Shown: positions 45,336 to 56,227, counted from the stretch's first letter. The stretch is 64,000 nt of DNA from Diadophis punctatus similis (GCA_023053685.1 JALIGW010000003.1:48077996-48141995); one strand, 5' to 3'. The notes: generated from the letters alone by a model not told the origin. Numbers and translations are program-made.

Positions 45336-48300
45336 CTGCAGAGGAACCATAAAGACTTACATTAAGCAAAAATAATATTTTGACAGCTAACCTCCGCTCT
45401 TTGAGGTTGCAGGGCTGGCCAAAGCTTCCAACATGCAACAATCAATTTCATATAACAAGATTCTTCCCGTTTGCATAAAATAAAACTTGCCTTTTGGTTT
45501 ATATTCGCAGCCTATATAACCACTATAATTCATTGACTCCAGTAACTGGAATAAGTAAGGGAAGTTCAATTCTCCAGGGCTATCAGGCTCATGTCGTTCT
45601 GGTACTTGGGCAATTTGAATATGTCCTACAGAAGAAGACAGTAAATATCAGACATTTCTTATTTGCTCTTCCTGATTCTAGTCTTGTCCCCTTAATTTAA
45701 AAAAAAACTGAAACAAGCAACAGAGCATATCGCTCTTTCTAGCTTACCAATAATTGGGAAATATGTCTTTAAATTCTGTGTCAGATTACCATTCATGATC
45801 TGGCAATGGAAAATATCCTGTAGAGCAAAAAGTAGATCTTCAGCTCAAGGCATAATCTCTCTCCTTTTTCAAATTCAGTACAGCCTCTGAATTGGGGTGT
45901 GGGGCAGAAAGTCTCAAATAGGGGAACAATAGGAGAGGTGTATATCTCTCTGAATGGAAGTATCTGATCACAGGCAGCATGAAAAACAACATTGTGCTAA
46001 AATGGGTTTTATCTGATCTATTAAGACCACGGGTGTCAAACTCACCGTGTCACGTGACGTATCACGATGTTTTTTTCCCTTTGTGGAGCTGGGTTGTGTG
46101 TGGCCTGTACGTGATACATCTGGCCTGTGGCCCGTCAGTTTGACACCCCTTATTAAGACTGTTCTCACATATTAGTAACCAGCAGTTTAATTTTGCAGGG
46201 TACATAATGCAGGTAGTCCACGACTTACAACCACAATTGAGCTCAAAGTTTCTGTTATTGAGACATTTAATTGAGTTTTGCCCCATTTTATGACCTTTCT
46301 TGCCACAGTTATTAAGTGAATCACTGCAGTTGATAAGTTAGTAACATGGTTGTTAAGTGAATCTGGCTTCCCCATTGACTTTGCTTCTCACAAGGTCTCA
46401 AAAGGTGATCACATGACCCTGGGACCCTGCAACCGTCATAAATAGGAACTAGTTGCCAAGCATCTGAATTTTGATCACATGATCATGGGGATGCTGCAAA
46501 GGTCATTAAGTATGAAAAACAGTCAAGTCACATTTTCCAGCGCCATCGTAACTTTGAACGGTCACTAAATGAACTTGGGTCAAGGGCTACCTGTACACCC
46601 TGCCAGTCCAAAGTGGCACCCAGGAACCCCATCTAAGTTTTTTATTTTAAATCCAGGTAATCATCTCATTATAATGGTAATTGCGACTGGGATTGCTGCC
46701 CCCTTTGCAATCCCCATTGCCATCATAATGCCAAGAGATGTGGGCCATTAAGCAAGAAGAGGAAACCCCAGGTAAGGAGTGCAAGGGGGGGGATTGAAAG
46801 AAGTCCTGAAAGACTGGCATAGGGTCCATATGAGTCAGAGAGGCCCTGGGAGGGCCAGCACAGGCTGCATGTAAGTGGAGGGGGGAAGGCCTGGGGAGGG
46901 GGACAATGCATGCTGGTAGGGGTGGGCTGCAGGAGGAAGAAAAAGCAGGAGTTATCGGAGAAACTTGTGCCCTCTGCTGGCTTCCCAGGCCTAACCAGTG
47001 AGCAGGCTATTCTGAGTCACCTAAGCCAATAAAAGAGCCCAACATTCAATTAAAAGACATATCTAATGATACTCACCAGCTGTAGCTTCAAACTGGGTCT
47101 TCCCACCTTTTCCAAAATGGCAGCAGCTGAAAGAATACAGATTAAGGTTATCAACTGATTTTATCCCCTACATATCTCGGTACTACTACAGCCAACTCTA
47201 AAACACAAATAGGAACTTATGGGCCATGTATAATCCCACAGATTGTTGATGTAGCCAATCCAAATGTCCTAATGACCCTCATTCTGTCCTATTGGCTGTT
47301 GCCACCAAGAACCAAGTAACTAACATTATTCATTAAATCACTGGGATTTAGCAAAGTGGGATGGTAGCTGAGAAGGGTTTTAATTTCCTCTCCTCTATCT
47401 TCTCAATGCAATCGAGAAGTGTTGAGGAAAGAGAACTTCCATTCTCTCTATGCAGTTCTCTGCCTAGGAAAGGGAAGTTTCACATGTCTTACCTTGCTGT
47501 GGTGTGGTCAAAAAATAATTGGGATCACTAATCCGGTTATTAATAGGCTCCAGTAAGCCAATCAGATTTTCCTGCAGGGACAGACATAGAAAGGGCATTG
47601 TAATTTGGAAGTTTTAAGAATAGCGTATCATGGAAAGTTTGCTTTTAGCCTTCAGCCCTTGTGTTCCAGTTCTGCCTAATCTCACGGATAGTTCCATGTC
47701 CCTTGTGTACAACTATTTTCCCTTGCTGCCTGTCATCCCGGAGTTAGTAACATAAACTTGGGAATTACAGGTAGTCCTCATTTAGCAACCATAATTGAGA
47801 CTGCCAGCTTGGTTGCTAGGTGACACAGCTATTAAGTGAAAAATCACAAGACTGAGACAGCTTACAATTTTACTTACCCTTTTTCCCCAATCCCTCACCT
47901 TTTGGAATGCTTACCCCAATGCTGAGATAATTAGCAAAAGGGAAATCACATTTGTATTTGCATTCATCGGAGGAGAAAGGATTACAAGAGAGTAAGGCAC
48001 ACAGTGGGGAATACACATTGAAAGGAAAGCGCTAGCTTACTATGCAAACAACTTAGTATGAGGGGAGGAAGGAAAAATGGTTCAGACAAAGGAGAAATTG
48101 CCTAAACAGATCACTGGTTTAGGCAATGTTATGTCCCCCCTCCGCAAGTGGGGGGAAATGGATGAGAGACAGAACAGTGTCTAGTACTGTCTTCTAACTG
48201 ACTGTAATGGCAAATACATGAGAGAGAAAGACTGCAAAGGTTGTAAATGTATGCCTTGGTTGCAAAGGTTTTTTTTGCAGCACTACTGTAACTTTAAACG

Positions 48301-51300
48301 TTGCACAAGGTAATAAGCGAGGTCTACCTGTAATTGGATTATGGCTTTTCTGAGCAGGCTGTTATTGCTGTTCTTTTGATTCTATGGAATTCTTGGAAAT
48401 TGGAGTTCAGGAAAGTTTAACAATCCCCAGTAGCCAGTCTGGCTCTCACAGGGGAAGAGTTGCAGTTCAGCAACGTCTGGAAAGTAATAGTCTCCCCCCC
48501 CCCCACAAATAAAATCAATATTAAATAGAATCCTTTCCCTTTCTGGAAGAAGCATGGCAATCTGGTAATTCTCCCATTTCCACTCAGTCCATACTTGTTC
48601 CAAGATGTCAGCAGCATATTTGAGGTTTTCAATAAAGGTGGCTTCCATCTCAGTTGACGCAGTATCCCTTTTAGCACCTGTAGGAAATCGGCCAGCCATA
48701 AGATGGATCCTAAAAGCATAGAGCTGCATCAGTGCGGAAGAAAGCTCAGTCAACTGTTTCTTGTACAAACTAGCAGGGGTAGGAATGAGGGAAGTTGTAT
48801 CTTTTTGTACTTGGATCAAGATACCTCGGCGGCTGCTACAATGTGACTATGGTAAAAGCTCTTTTATTCCCACTTTAATTATGCCCTAAGAGGCAATGAT
48901 CCATGAAGTGCATTAAACAGTTAGCATATATCACCGCATGCGAACTTTCTGTGAGTGAATCCACTCCCTCTTGAATCATGTAATTCAGAATTATACAAGA
49001 TGCAGTTAGATTACCGTATTTTTTGGAGTATAAGACGCACCTTTCCCCCCCCCCCCAAAAGAGGTTGAAAATTTGGGTCCATCTTATACTCCGAATATAG
49101 CTTTTTCAAAGCTTTTTTTCGGCCCTAACAAGGCTTGCAGGTTTTTTTTTCATTGCTACTCCTTCCAAAGAATGTTTGTTCCAGCCCTAAGTCTTTGCAG
49201 ACTTTTTTTCATTGTTACTCCCTCCGAATAAGGTTTTTTTTAAAGCCGTAACCAGGGGATAAAATAATGTGCTGAAGCTGACCAGACTAAGGACACTAGC
49301 CAGATGAATACCTGGTTGACAGATTTTTTCTCCTATTTTCCTCCCCCAAAACTAAGTTGCGTCTTATACTGTGGTGCGTCTTATACTCCGAAAAATACGG
49401 TATTTAATGTAAGATCGCCTAGCTTCACTTAGATTGGCGCACAGTCACCATGAACTGTACATACAAGCTCACTATAGGAAGATTAATGTACCTTTGTGCC
49501 ATTTAACAAGCAAGTGGGACATATACAATAGGGTAAGAAAGACTGATTTTTCTCCCTCGCCATTTTCATTCCTTGCTTTACAGATAAAGAATAGGTACTA
49601 ATCAACAATGCTATATAATATTATGCTTGTGTAATCATATGTGGCAATGCTGATCAGACGCTTTACTTTGTAATGATTGGTATTCATTTTTCCCAATCAA
49701 TTAAAATAATATAAAAGGATGAAGCTCTATGTGCTTCACTACTTTTTTATTCTTCTCAACCGGCAAAGAAAAAAGAAATATAGTGTGAAGAGCACTAAAC
49801 TTGGGAATCTGTCATTATCAATGACAGATGCCATATATCCATGTTCCCCAAATGGGATTTCTACTTATAAGTCATATGAGTACATATTTCCGGCTTTTCT
49901 ATTAATACAAAACAGACAACCTAAAAGCCACCCAGTGTGATACAGGGGAGGCTGAGCTGTGGAAGCCCCTTGGGCCAATCTCTTGAGCCCAACTTATCTC
50001 ACAACGTGGTAACTATGAGGAAAACCTGGAGAAGGCAATGGCAGGGAGTACATTTAATAAAAAGAGTAGGCATTTGCTTTTAATAAAAACTACCAATAAT
50101 CCTGCTGCCAGCCCTTCAAGATGGGCAGAGTCAAGAAACAGGCAGGATAGGGATTCAGAATGCTCTTTATCGCTATAGGATAGAACCCAGAAACTTGAAA
50201 GCCAGCAGTGCGTCTCTTTGCTTCATCTGCTGTGACCTAGAGGTGAAGCTCTTGCCTCACAATCAGGAGGTTGTGAGTTCGATCCTAGGTAGAGGCAGAT
50301 GTAGGGTCTCCTGCTTGGGCAGGGGGTTGGACTAGATGACCTGCAAAGTCCCTTCCAACTCTGTTAATCTGTTAATGTCAAGAAAAATCAAGGTGGGGTT
50401 ATTTTCCCCAAGCGTTTGAGGAAGGATTTAGGTGGGCATTGGTGCTGCTGATGTGCTTTTTTGCAGTTATTGTTTTAACCTTGGGCATTGTGGGTTGAGG
50501 TTTGTGTTCTAATCCTCAAAGAGTAATAGCTGTGATGTGGATGGCCATGTAAGCTATTTAAATAAATACATACATTTATGTTTTAGTTTCTTTCTCACAT
50601 TTTCCCCTTTCTTGGGACCGAGTCGTCTTTCAATGATTTGCTATTCTCCCCAATGTCCAAGCTCCACTTTCCTTCATATTTGAAAGAAAACTTTTGAAGA
50701 CTGCTAGAATTAGATGGCAGCCATCTCTAGGCAAAGCAAAGTAGTGGTCAATTTTTTCACAATTTTCCTCCTTTCCTTCCTCTCTGTCCAACCATTCATA
50801 GACAAGAGCAAGAGTTGAAAGTTTATATCCTCTCGTTCACCAGAGCACAACAGAATCTGTTACTGATTCCTGGCACTACAGAAGATGGCATAACTGCTTC
50901 TGCTCTGGAAATGAACAGCCTCCAAGCACCACTAATCACTACTGACGTGGTTATATGTTGTTATCCAGGTTTCCTTCTATCGATTTTGCAACTCAAGATA
51001 TCTTGGTTCCTCTGGATCATTGCAGCTGCTGCAATTTATCCACCTTAAAGCCTGTATGCTGTCAACCTAAACTGAACTGCCTACTTTAGGTCATCCCTGT
51101 GATGTACTTAAAAGAGTGTCTTTCAAAATCCTTCAGAAGAATTGCATTGGACCGTACACAAGTACCGTACTTCTCTGTTAAACATTAAAGCAGCCCATCT
51201 TTCTCAGGCTTCACAACCAATCTGAAAAAAGATGCTTTGCTTAGGGAGTTGGCTCAGTGCAACTGTTGTAGAGTCAACAGTGGTTCACTCAATCCCATTA

Positions 51301-54300
51301 TTTGAGTTTACGTGATATTCAGAAAACTACATGTGCTAGCTTGGCACAGCATGCTAGTCTAAAATGCAATGGTAGTTCAGTGTGTAGTGGAAACATAGCC
51401 AATTACTTTAATCCGCTAATTTCCCTACTGCAGCCTTCTCAAAATGGTGATATTGAGATTGGTAGCAATGTAATCCTGATAAATTCCAGTACCTTGGGAA
51501 TATTTTTGCTGCATGTAAATTGGTATGTGTGAAAAGAATCTGAATATCTTAATGGATTATAAACTGAAATGAGCCAACAGTGTGATGCAGGTGGGAAAAA
51601 AATTCAGTCCTATGTTCACTATAAAAAGTAATAGTTCCTGCTACTTCTTAACTGGTCAAACAGAATATTATATATGTAACTTGTTGCTTGTATCCTTACA
51701 ATTTATATTAATATTGATTGTTTCCTGATTGTTTATTTGTACCCTATGACAATCATTAAGTGTTGTACCTCATGATTCTTGACAAATGTATCTTTTCTTT
51801 TATGTACACTGAGAGCATATGCACCAAAGACAAATTCCTTGTGTGCCCAATCACATTTGGCCAATAAAGAATTATATTCCAATAAAGAATTCTATTCTAT
51901 TCTATTCTATTCTATTCTATTCTATTCTATTCTATTCTATTCTATTCTATTCTATTCTATTCTATTCTATTCTATTCTATAAAGAATTCTATAAGGACAT
52001 TGACAAACTGGAATATGCCTGGTGACAAGCTACCCAATATAATAAAATGTCTGTACATTTGTGAGAACGGATAGAGGCATTGGGAATGTTTAGCTAGGAG
52101 AACACTGCAGAGAAATACCATAGCTGTCTCTTGAGCATCTGAAGGGCTGTCAGATAGAAGACAGGGTAACATTGTTCAGAGTTGTTCCAGAAGACAGAAT
52201 TTTTTTTTTAAAGGTTTAAACCACTAGGAAGGAGATTGGGGTGCGACATAAATAAAAAAAGTCTAAATCAAAAACGATTCAACAATGGAACAGATTGTCG
52301 CAAGGAAATGAACTTCCTTTCACTGGAAATGCATGAGCAGAGGCTGGATGTTTCTTTATAAGTGGATTCCTGCTTTAGGTAGATTCACACTAGATCAGGC
52401 GTCTTTTATTAGTGGATTCCTGCTTTAGGTAAGATTCACACTAGATCAGGGGTCTTCAAACTTGGCAACTTTAAGACTTGTGGACTTCAAGTTCCAGAAT
52501 TTTCCAGCCAGCCATGCTGGCTGGAGAATTCTGGGAGTTGAAGTCCACAAGTCTTAAAGTTGCCAAGTTTGAAGAGCTCTGCAGTAGATGATTTCCAAGG
52601 TCTCTTCTTCCCCTTTCATTATGGGACATGGAAAGCTCCAGATTCCCCCTTCCCCCACTTTCCAAGAAGCAAGATAAAAACAAGTAAATCTGTCTCTTAC
52701 AACATCCATCAAGGCTGCTGCCAGACTCAGAAAGTAACAGACACATCCATTTATTATCTGATTCCTTCCCAGTTAAAAAGGATACACTTTTGCTTGGATC
52801 TGGGAGGAGCAAGGCTGCACCTGCCTGTATCATTCCCTTCTAATGTGCCACAGTGAGGAGATTTATAAAAAATACCACTCTTCAATAAGAGAGCAGCAAG
52901 CCAAAAGGAAATGTACGATTGATTGTTTCCTGTATAGAAAAATATATTTTATAACAGGCTATGGGAGAGATGTAAGAGACAGTTTGCTGTAGTGGTCAGC
53001 CTAGGAATCAGGAGACTGTGAGTTCTAGTCCCACATTGGGCACCAAGCCAGCTGGGTGACCTTGGGTCAGTCACTCTCAGCCCTGGGAAGAAGCAGGGAA
53101 TGGGAAACCACTTCTGAAAATGTCAGGCAGTTATTTTATATTGCCTGTTATATGTATATGCAGGGAGATGCATCTCTATCAAATATAATGGTTTATTCCT
53201 GAGCACGTGATTAATATGTTCCTAGTACGCATGTGTACATTCCTTTTCTTTGATCCTCCCTTCTTCTTCAGCTTCTGTAAGGAGCAAAACCTGTTTTTAT
53301 AGCTAAGATGTGATTAATGAGAATTTATTGTTTTTGTACCGAAATAAATATTTTCTAATTAGAACTTAAACTGTGGTTTCTTTTTATAATGTCAGAATTC
53401 CAGGGAAAGATCTATTTCGCCTCTGATGAGAATTATTCTTATCTGACATGGTAGCAGAGGATGGTTCCTGGATCTTAATTAATTCTGACAGAAAACTTGC
53501 CAAGAAAATCGCAGTGACTGGTCCAGTTGCCAGGAATCAACACTGACTCAAAGGAAAATAAAAAGGTAGAACTGTAGGGATTCTTCATTATATGTAGACA
53601 GTCCTCACTTAGCAACCCTAATTGAGACAGGCAACCTCATTGCTAAGCTTTGTGCTCACTAAACAAAACATCACATGATCATAGCGGCCTTATGTCACCC
53701 AGTTTCCAGCAGTCCCAGTTGAGGTTGTTAAGTGCATTGTCACCTGACTTGCAACCTCCTGCCGGCTTCCCTATTGATTTTGCTTATTGGAAGCTGGCTG
53801 GAAGCTTACAAATGGCTATCATGGGGTTGTGGGGTGCTGGGACCATCCAAAGTGCAACCATCAGTCATAAGTCACTTTTTTCAGCACTGTCATAACTTTG
53901 AACAGTCGCTAAATAAATGGTTATTAAGTGATGACTACATATAAAGAAATTTGCCCAGACTTCCTCAACTGGACATCCTCTGGAAGTCCTGGAGACCAGA
54001 CTTAGTTATCACGCTCCCTGACAAAATATGGTGAGAGTATTATAGTACATCTCAGTAATGGGTTGCAAATCCTGTCGCTACCAGTTCACGCGAGGCTTCT
54101 GTGCATGTGCAGAAGCGTCTGGGGCAGGTGGGCGGAGCCTCCCGCCGCCGCTACCAGTTCGTAGATCCGGGCCGTACCGGTAGCAACCCACCGCTGGTAC
54201 ATCTGGACGGTATCCAGCTGGTAAAGGGACACATCTATCATTGGTTCAAGGTTTATCTTAATTATTACCTTGGACATTTCAGTTCTTTGGCATACTTCAC

Positions 54301-55163
54301 AGCCAAAGCCACAGCTTCCCGGAATTCAGGCTGGCGTCCAGGCACTGCTCCTAAACCCATATCACCTTTCTCTTGGTTCCCTGGAAAAAAGGACAGCACA
54401 AATTGATCTCCACATATTGGCAAGGACCCTTGCTTGGTCAACCCACTACTTTGGTGAGAAAACAGTTCTTTGACGGGGCAAATTTGTCAGCTTTTCCTCT
54501 CATCTGCCACTATTTTGAAGAGAGGGGTAGAAGGGGAGTTTTTAGAAGACAGATGGTCAGCTGAAGTACAAATTCCAGATCCTTCAAAAAGCTTGTAGTA
54601 TAAGTGGTATTGATCCAGACAATAGAACTGGCAGATGTTTGTTTCCCAGTTGATGAAGCAGGTAACAAATGTGCTAGAGATTTCTTTTTCCCTTTTGTTT
54701 AACAACCCGGTGCCTTTAATAGCTGGGTGGCTTCACAAAGAAGGAACGGTAAATTATTTTGATTGTATGAGATACAAAGCGAAGACCACCTCCGATTTTC
54801 GCCCGATCAACACGGGTGGCACCGGTCTACTACCGCATTCTAAGGAGCCCGCTGAGATTTCAGCCGCCGCTACCCAAGTCAGGGGAAGAGAAAGGGGAGA
54901 TCGGAGAAAGCAGGCAAAGAGAAGGCGAAGTCTCCGAAAAGCAATTAACAAGGCAATCGGCTACCCGGCGGAGTATTGAGCAGGACCACCTCCAGCCCGT
55001 CCCGTTCTGCAGCTGCGCGCAGCTCTGGGGCGCCGGAGGCATAAGGGAAGGCCAGCTCAACTGCTCGGAATCCGGCCCGCGAAGCCGCCTCCATGCGCTG
55101 AACTAGCGCCGGCTCCTCCTGGAAGAGCCAGGCCAGGTTCGCCGCAAAGCGCAGCGGGGCCAT
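45277..55163 (-). CDS. HYI: HYI, hydroxypyruvate isomerase (complete, 8 exons)
   Basis: HYI is a TIM-barrel enzyme related to xylose isomerase that in bacteria interconverts hydroxypyruvate and tartronate semialdehyde; it is presumed cytosolic, and the vertebrate substrate is less certain. The 8 exons join to 819 nt, 272 residues plus stop, close to the 277 residues I recall for the human protein. Visible landmarks: start [24 protein letters not shown]-like [33 protein letters not shown], the two expected catalytic glutamates E150 (LLEPINNRI) and E249 (IGCEYKPKG), and metal-site-type DIFHWQIM (186-193). The start ATG at 55,163 has a good context (gccATGg) and lies in a GC-rich island. Intron 2 is 5.6 kb, the others 0.1-1.3 kb. 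Intron 7 has a GC donor. It is convergent with SZT2. Confidence 0.95.
45491..45625 (-). CDS. HYI: HYI exon 7 with GC donor
   Basis: Phase 1->1. Acceptor cttctgtag. The exon ends ccaaaag followed by gcaagt, a GC-type donor. Encodes [38 protein letters not shown] and the catalytic-glutamate motif CEYKPK. Confidence 0.93.
45748..45817 (-). CDS. HYI: HYI exon 6
   Basis: Phase 0->1. Acceptor tttgctctacag, donor gtaagc. Encodes [20 protein letters not shown] and PII; H189 is a likely metal or substrate ligand by analogy with the family. Confidence 0.93.
46028..46151. mobile_element. Short hAT-type MITE (GGGTGTCAAACTC family)
   Basis: cacgggtgtcaaactcaccg to gtcagtttgacaccccтt-type end, with identical 8-bp duplications attaagac (46,020-46,027; 46,152-46,159). 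It lies in HYI intron 5. Confidence 0.85.
46211..46597. mobile_element. AGGTAGTCC-family DNA transposon, well preserved
   Basis: caggtagtccacgacttaca to gggtcaagggctacctgt. The interior shows ttaagtgaatcactgcagtt, ggtgatcacatgaccctggg and the closing block gccatcgtaactttgaacgg. It is the best copy for defining this family. Confidence 0.75.
47077..47126 (-). CDS. HYI: HYI exon 5
   Basis: Phase 1->0. Acceptor tgtattctttcag, donor gtgagt. Encodes [16 protein letters not shown]. Confidence 0.93.
47493..47571 (-). CDS. HYI: HYI exon 4
   Basis: Phase 0->1. Acceptor tgtccctgcag, donor gtaaga. Encodes [20 protein letters not shown] and LTTPQQ; E150 in LLEPIN is the first catalytic glutamate. Confidence 0.94.
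47768..48331. mobile_element. AGGTAGTCC-family DNA transposon
   Basis: acaggtagtcctcatttagc to aagcgaggtctacctgt; aatt stands on both sides. The interior (ttgctaggtgacacagctat, tactgtaactttaaacgttg) follows the family but with an unrelated ~350-bp middle. Confidence 0.65.
48595..48709 (-). CDS. HYI: HYI exon 3
   Basis: Phase 2->0. Acceptor ctatgcttttag, donor gtatgg. Encodes [20 protein letters not shown] and [18 protein letters not shown]. Confidence 0.94.
49014..49400. mobile_element. Complete pogo-like (TA-flanked) MITE
   Basis: ccgtattttttggagtataa to cttatactccgaaaaatacgg-type end, with TA on both sides. The interior has two ~60-bp tttttttcattg.tactcc repeats. It lies in HYI intron 2. 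Confidence 0.85.
50228..50383 (+). mobile_element. tRNA-derived SINE with CR1-type tail
   Basis: The head gtgacctagaggtgaagctc ... gttgtgagttcgatcctagg is tRNA-like (B-box gagttcgatcc). The tail cttgggcagggggttggact + agatgacctgcaaagtccct matches the 3' end of the CR1 copies at 18,320 and 34,290. This points to mobilisation by CR1 machinery. Confidence 0.78.
50390..51690. other. HYI intron 2 sequence without recognised elements
   Basis: A 77-codon frame at 50,815-51,048 shows no family resemblance. I see no terminal repeats. Confidence 0.45.
51700..51985 (+). mobile_element. LINE 3' end with (ATTCT)n tail
   Basis: The block gagagcatatgcaccaaaga + caaattccttgtgtgcccaa + tggccaataaagaatt is followed by about 18 perfect attct units (51,890-51,980). 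Such LINE-seeded pentanucleotide arrays are characteristic of snake genomes. Confidence 0.8.
51986..52360 (+). mobile_element. Decayed CR1 LINE 3' region
   Basis: Resembles the general CR1 3' sequence: aaggacattgacaaactgga, gagcatctgaagggctgtca, gaacagattgtcgcaaggaa, gagcagaggctggatgtttc. It lies directly against the ATTCT array. Confidence 0.65.
52361..52460. repeat. 50-bp tandem duplication including a MITE tip
   Basis: agtggattcctgctttaggt at 52,361 recurs at 52,411. The first unit ends caggcgtctt and the second runs into caggggtcttcaaac, the start of the MITE at 52,447. Confidence 0.85.
52447..52581. mobile_element. Palindromic hAT-type MITE, copy 4
   Basis: caggggtcttcaaacttggc to gccaagtttgaagagctctg; flanks cactagat/cagtagat match 7 of 8. 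Confidence 0.88.
53121..53490 (+). mobile_element. LTR plus primer-binding site, internal region deleted
   Basis: Runs from tgtcaggcagttatttta to aattctgaca, with identical 5-bp duplications gaaaa (53,116-53,120; 53,491-53,495). A typical LTR (tgtcag...ctgaca) occupies 53,121-53,448. It is followed by an 18-nt match to the complement of initiator tRNA-Met, then only 24 nt before the element ends in a second ctgaca. Confidence 0.75.
53449..53466 (+). other. Primer-binding site for initiator tRNA-Met
   Basis: tggtagcagaggatggtt directly abuts the CTGACA end of the LTR and is complementary to the 3' end (including CCA) of vertebrate initiator tRNA-Met as I recall it. Confidence 0.75.
53594..53942. 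mobile_element. AGGTAGTCC-family DNA transposon
   Basis: atgtagacagtcctcactta to ttattaagtgatgactacat inverted ends, with the family blocks aacatcacatgatcatagcg and gtcataactttgaacagtcg. Confidence 0.7.
54053..54196. mobile_element. hAT-type MITE (GGGTTCC/GGTAGC family)
   Basis: cagtaatgggttgcaaatcc to taccggtagcaacccaccgctg-type end, with identical 8-bp duplications gtacatct (54,045-54,052; 54,197-54,204). It ends 72 bp from the boundary of HYI exon 2. Confidence 0.88.
54269..54380 (-). CDS. HYI: HYI exon 2
   Basis: Phase 1->2. Acceptor gtccttttttccag, donor gtaata. Encodes [20 protein letters not shown] and [16 protein letters not shown]. Confidence 0.94.
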
Positions 55164-55330
55164 GGCACAGGCGGTGAAGCGGCGTCTGCGGCCCAGCGCA
55201 CACTGCGCCTGGGAGGAGGAGTTTTCGCTGTTCCGGGAAGGAGCAGCCGCAGCTGGGTGGGGGAACGCGTGTGGCGGGGGTGTGTCTATGCGGGAATCTG
55301 GAGGCAGGTTGCTCGGTTGCTTCTCGGCGC
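54830..55330. promoter_or_regulatory. CpG-rich island at HYI start
   Basis: Dense in CG dinucleotides compared with the A/T-rich surroundings, and covers exon 1 and the presumed transcription start of HYI. No TATA box is obvious, as usual for such promoters. Confidence 0.7.
54965..55163 (-). CDS. HYI: HYI exon 1 with start codon
   Basis: ATG at 55,163, phase 0->1, donor gtagcc. Encodes [39 protein letters not shown] and VVLLNTPP. The frame is open upstream without another plausible start; the chosen methionine matches the family N-terminus. Confidence 0.93.
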
Positions 55331-55504
55331 AATGGGAGGCCACACACACCACGGGTATTTGAGTCCAACAGCTTCTTCCTGAGTTGCAAATCGTAGCGAC
55401 AAGGCATTTTCCCTTCCCGGGAAGGGGGGGGGGGAACCTCGTTATTTAGTAAGTAATCTTCACTCCGCGTTCCTAAACCAATCTGCGCGGAGATGCCCCA
55501 TCTC

Positions 55505-55668
55505 ACCACGGACCGTGTTTCATACAACTGTGCACCAGCGTGCCTACCGTCCCTGTCCTAATGTTCCCTCTTATCAGTACTCATTTTATGTATATAAACA
55601 ATGTTATATCTATGTATATTACCAACACGTACTTGACAAAAATAAATAAATAAATAAAAATAAAATAA
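55505..55668 (+). mobile_element. LINE 3' tail (AAAT-tailed family)
   Basis: Shares gtgcctaccgtccctgtcct and the following T-rich block, ending in tgacaaaaataaataaataa, with the copy at 62,568-62,948. It stands about 340 bp upstream of the HYI start codon. Confidence 0.75.
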
Positions 55669-56227
55669 ACTGAAACTGAACCACAAATGACTTCAGTGTG
55701 TTCTGGCACTTCACTTGCGCTCCCGTGTGTTGTGCGACCACAGGAAATTCACCGTTAATTGAGTGAAGCCTGGGCAAGTCGGCTCTAAATAGGGGCATTA
55801 TACCAATCCAGACAAAAGCTAGAATCCCACGGTTGGCTGAGGTCAGTTATAGGCTATTGAATCGGCCTCCCTACTCATTTCAGAAATTCAAATACAGTCT
55901 ATGGCTGTTTAGCCTCTACTTGAACACACGCATCACTTCTCGGAATAATTAGCTGCTTTTGTCAGACTATAATAGGAGGAATTTGTTTTCTGGATTCAAT
56001 TGATATCTGCCACCTCATACCATCTTAAATCCCATTTTTCCATGTGCTGCATTCTGGAAAAATAGATAACAAGAGCTTGACCTCCTTCCATATGAAGACC
56101 TTTTAGATGCTTAAAAAGGGCTATTAGACTTCCTTTGCCAGTGACCATGACAATCTGCCTGGATGCTGTTTAGCCTTGTTGGTCATAGATAATGCACACT
56201 CATTCTGTCAGAGCTCAGTGGTTACTT

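Larger units (their letters stand above)
52984..53563 (+). mobile_element. tRNA-derived SINE split by an LTR
   Basis: Head gctgtagtggtcagcctagg ... gagttctagtcccacattgg, body gggtgaccttgggtcagtca and gaaaccacttctgaaaa (to 53,120). It resumes at 53,491 with gaaaacttgccaagaaaatc and ends ctgactcaaaggaaaataaa. The 370-bp insert is the LTR element below. Confidence 0.82.

Noticed and set aside
48382..48819. 145-codon minus frame as one long exon
   Set aside because: Only 48,709-48,595 matches HYI; the rest is intron read-through.
49719..49940. 73-codon + frame in HYI intron 2
   Set aside because: No family match and no splice context.
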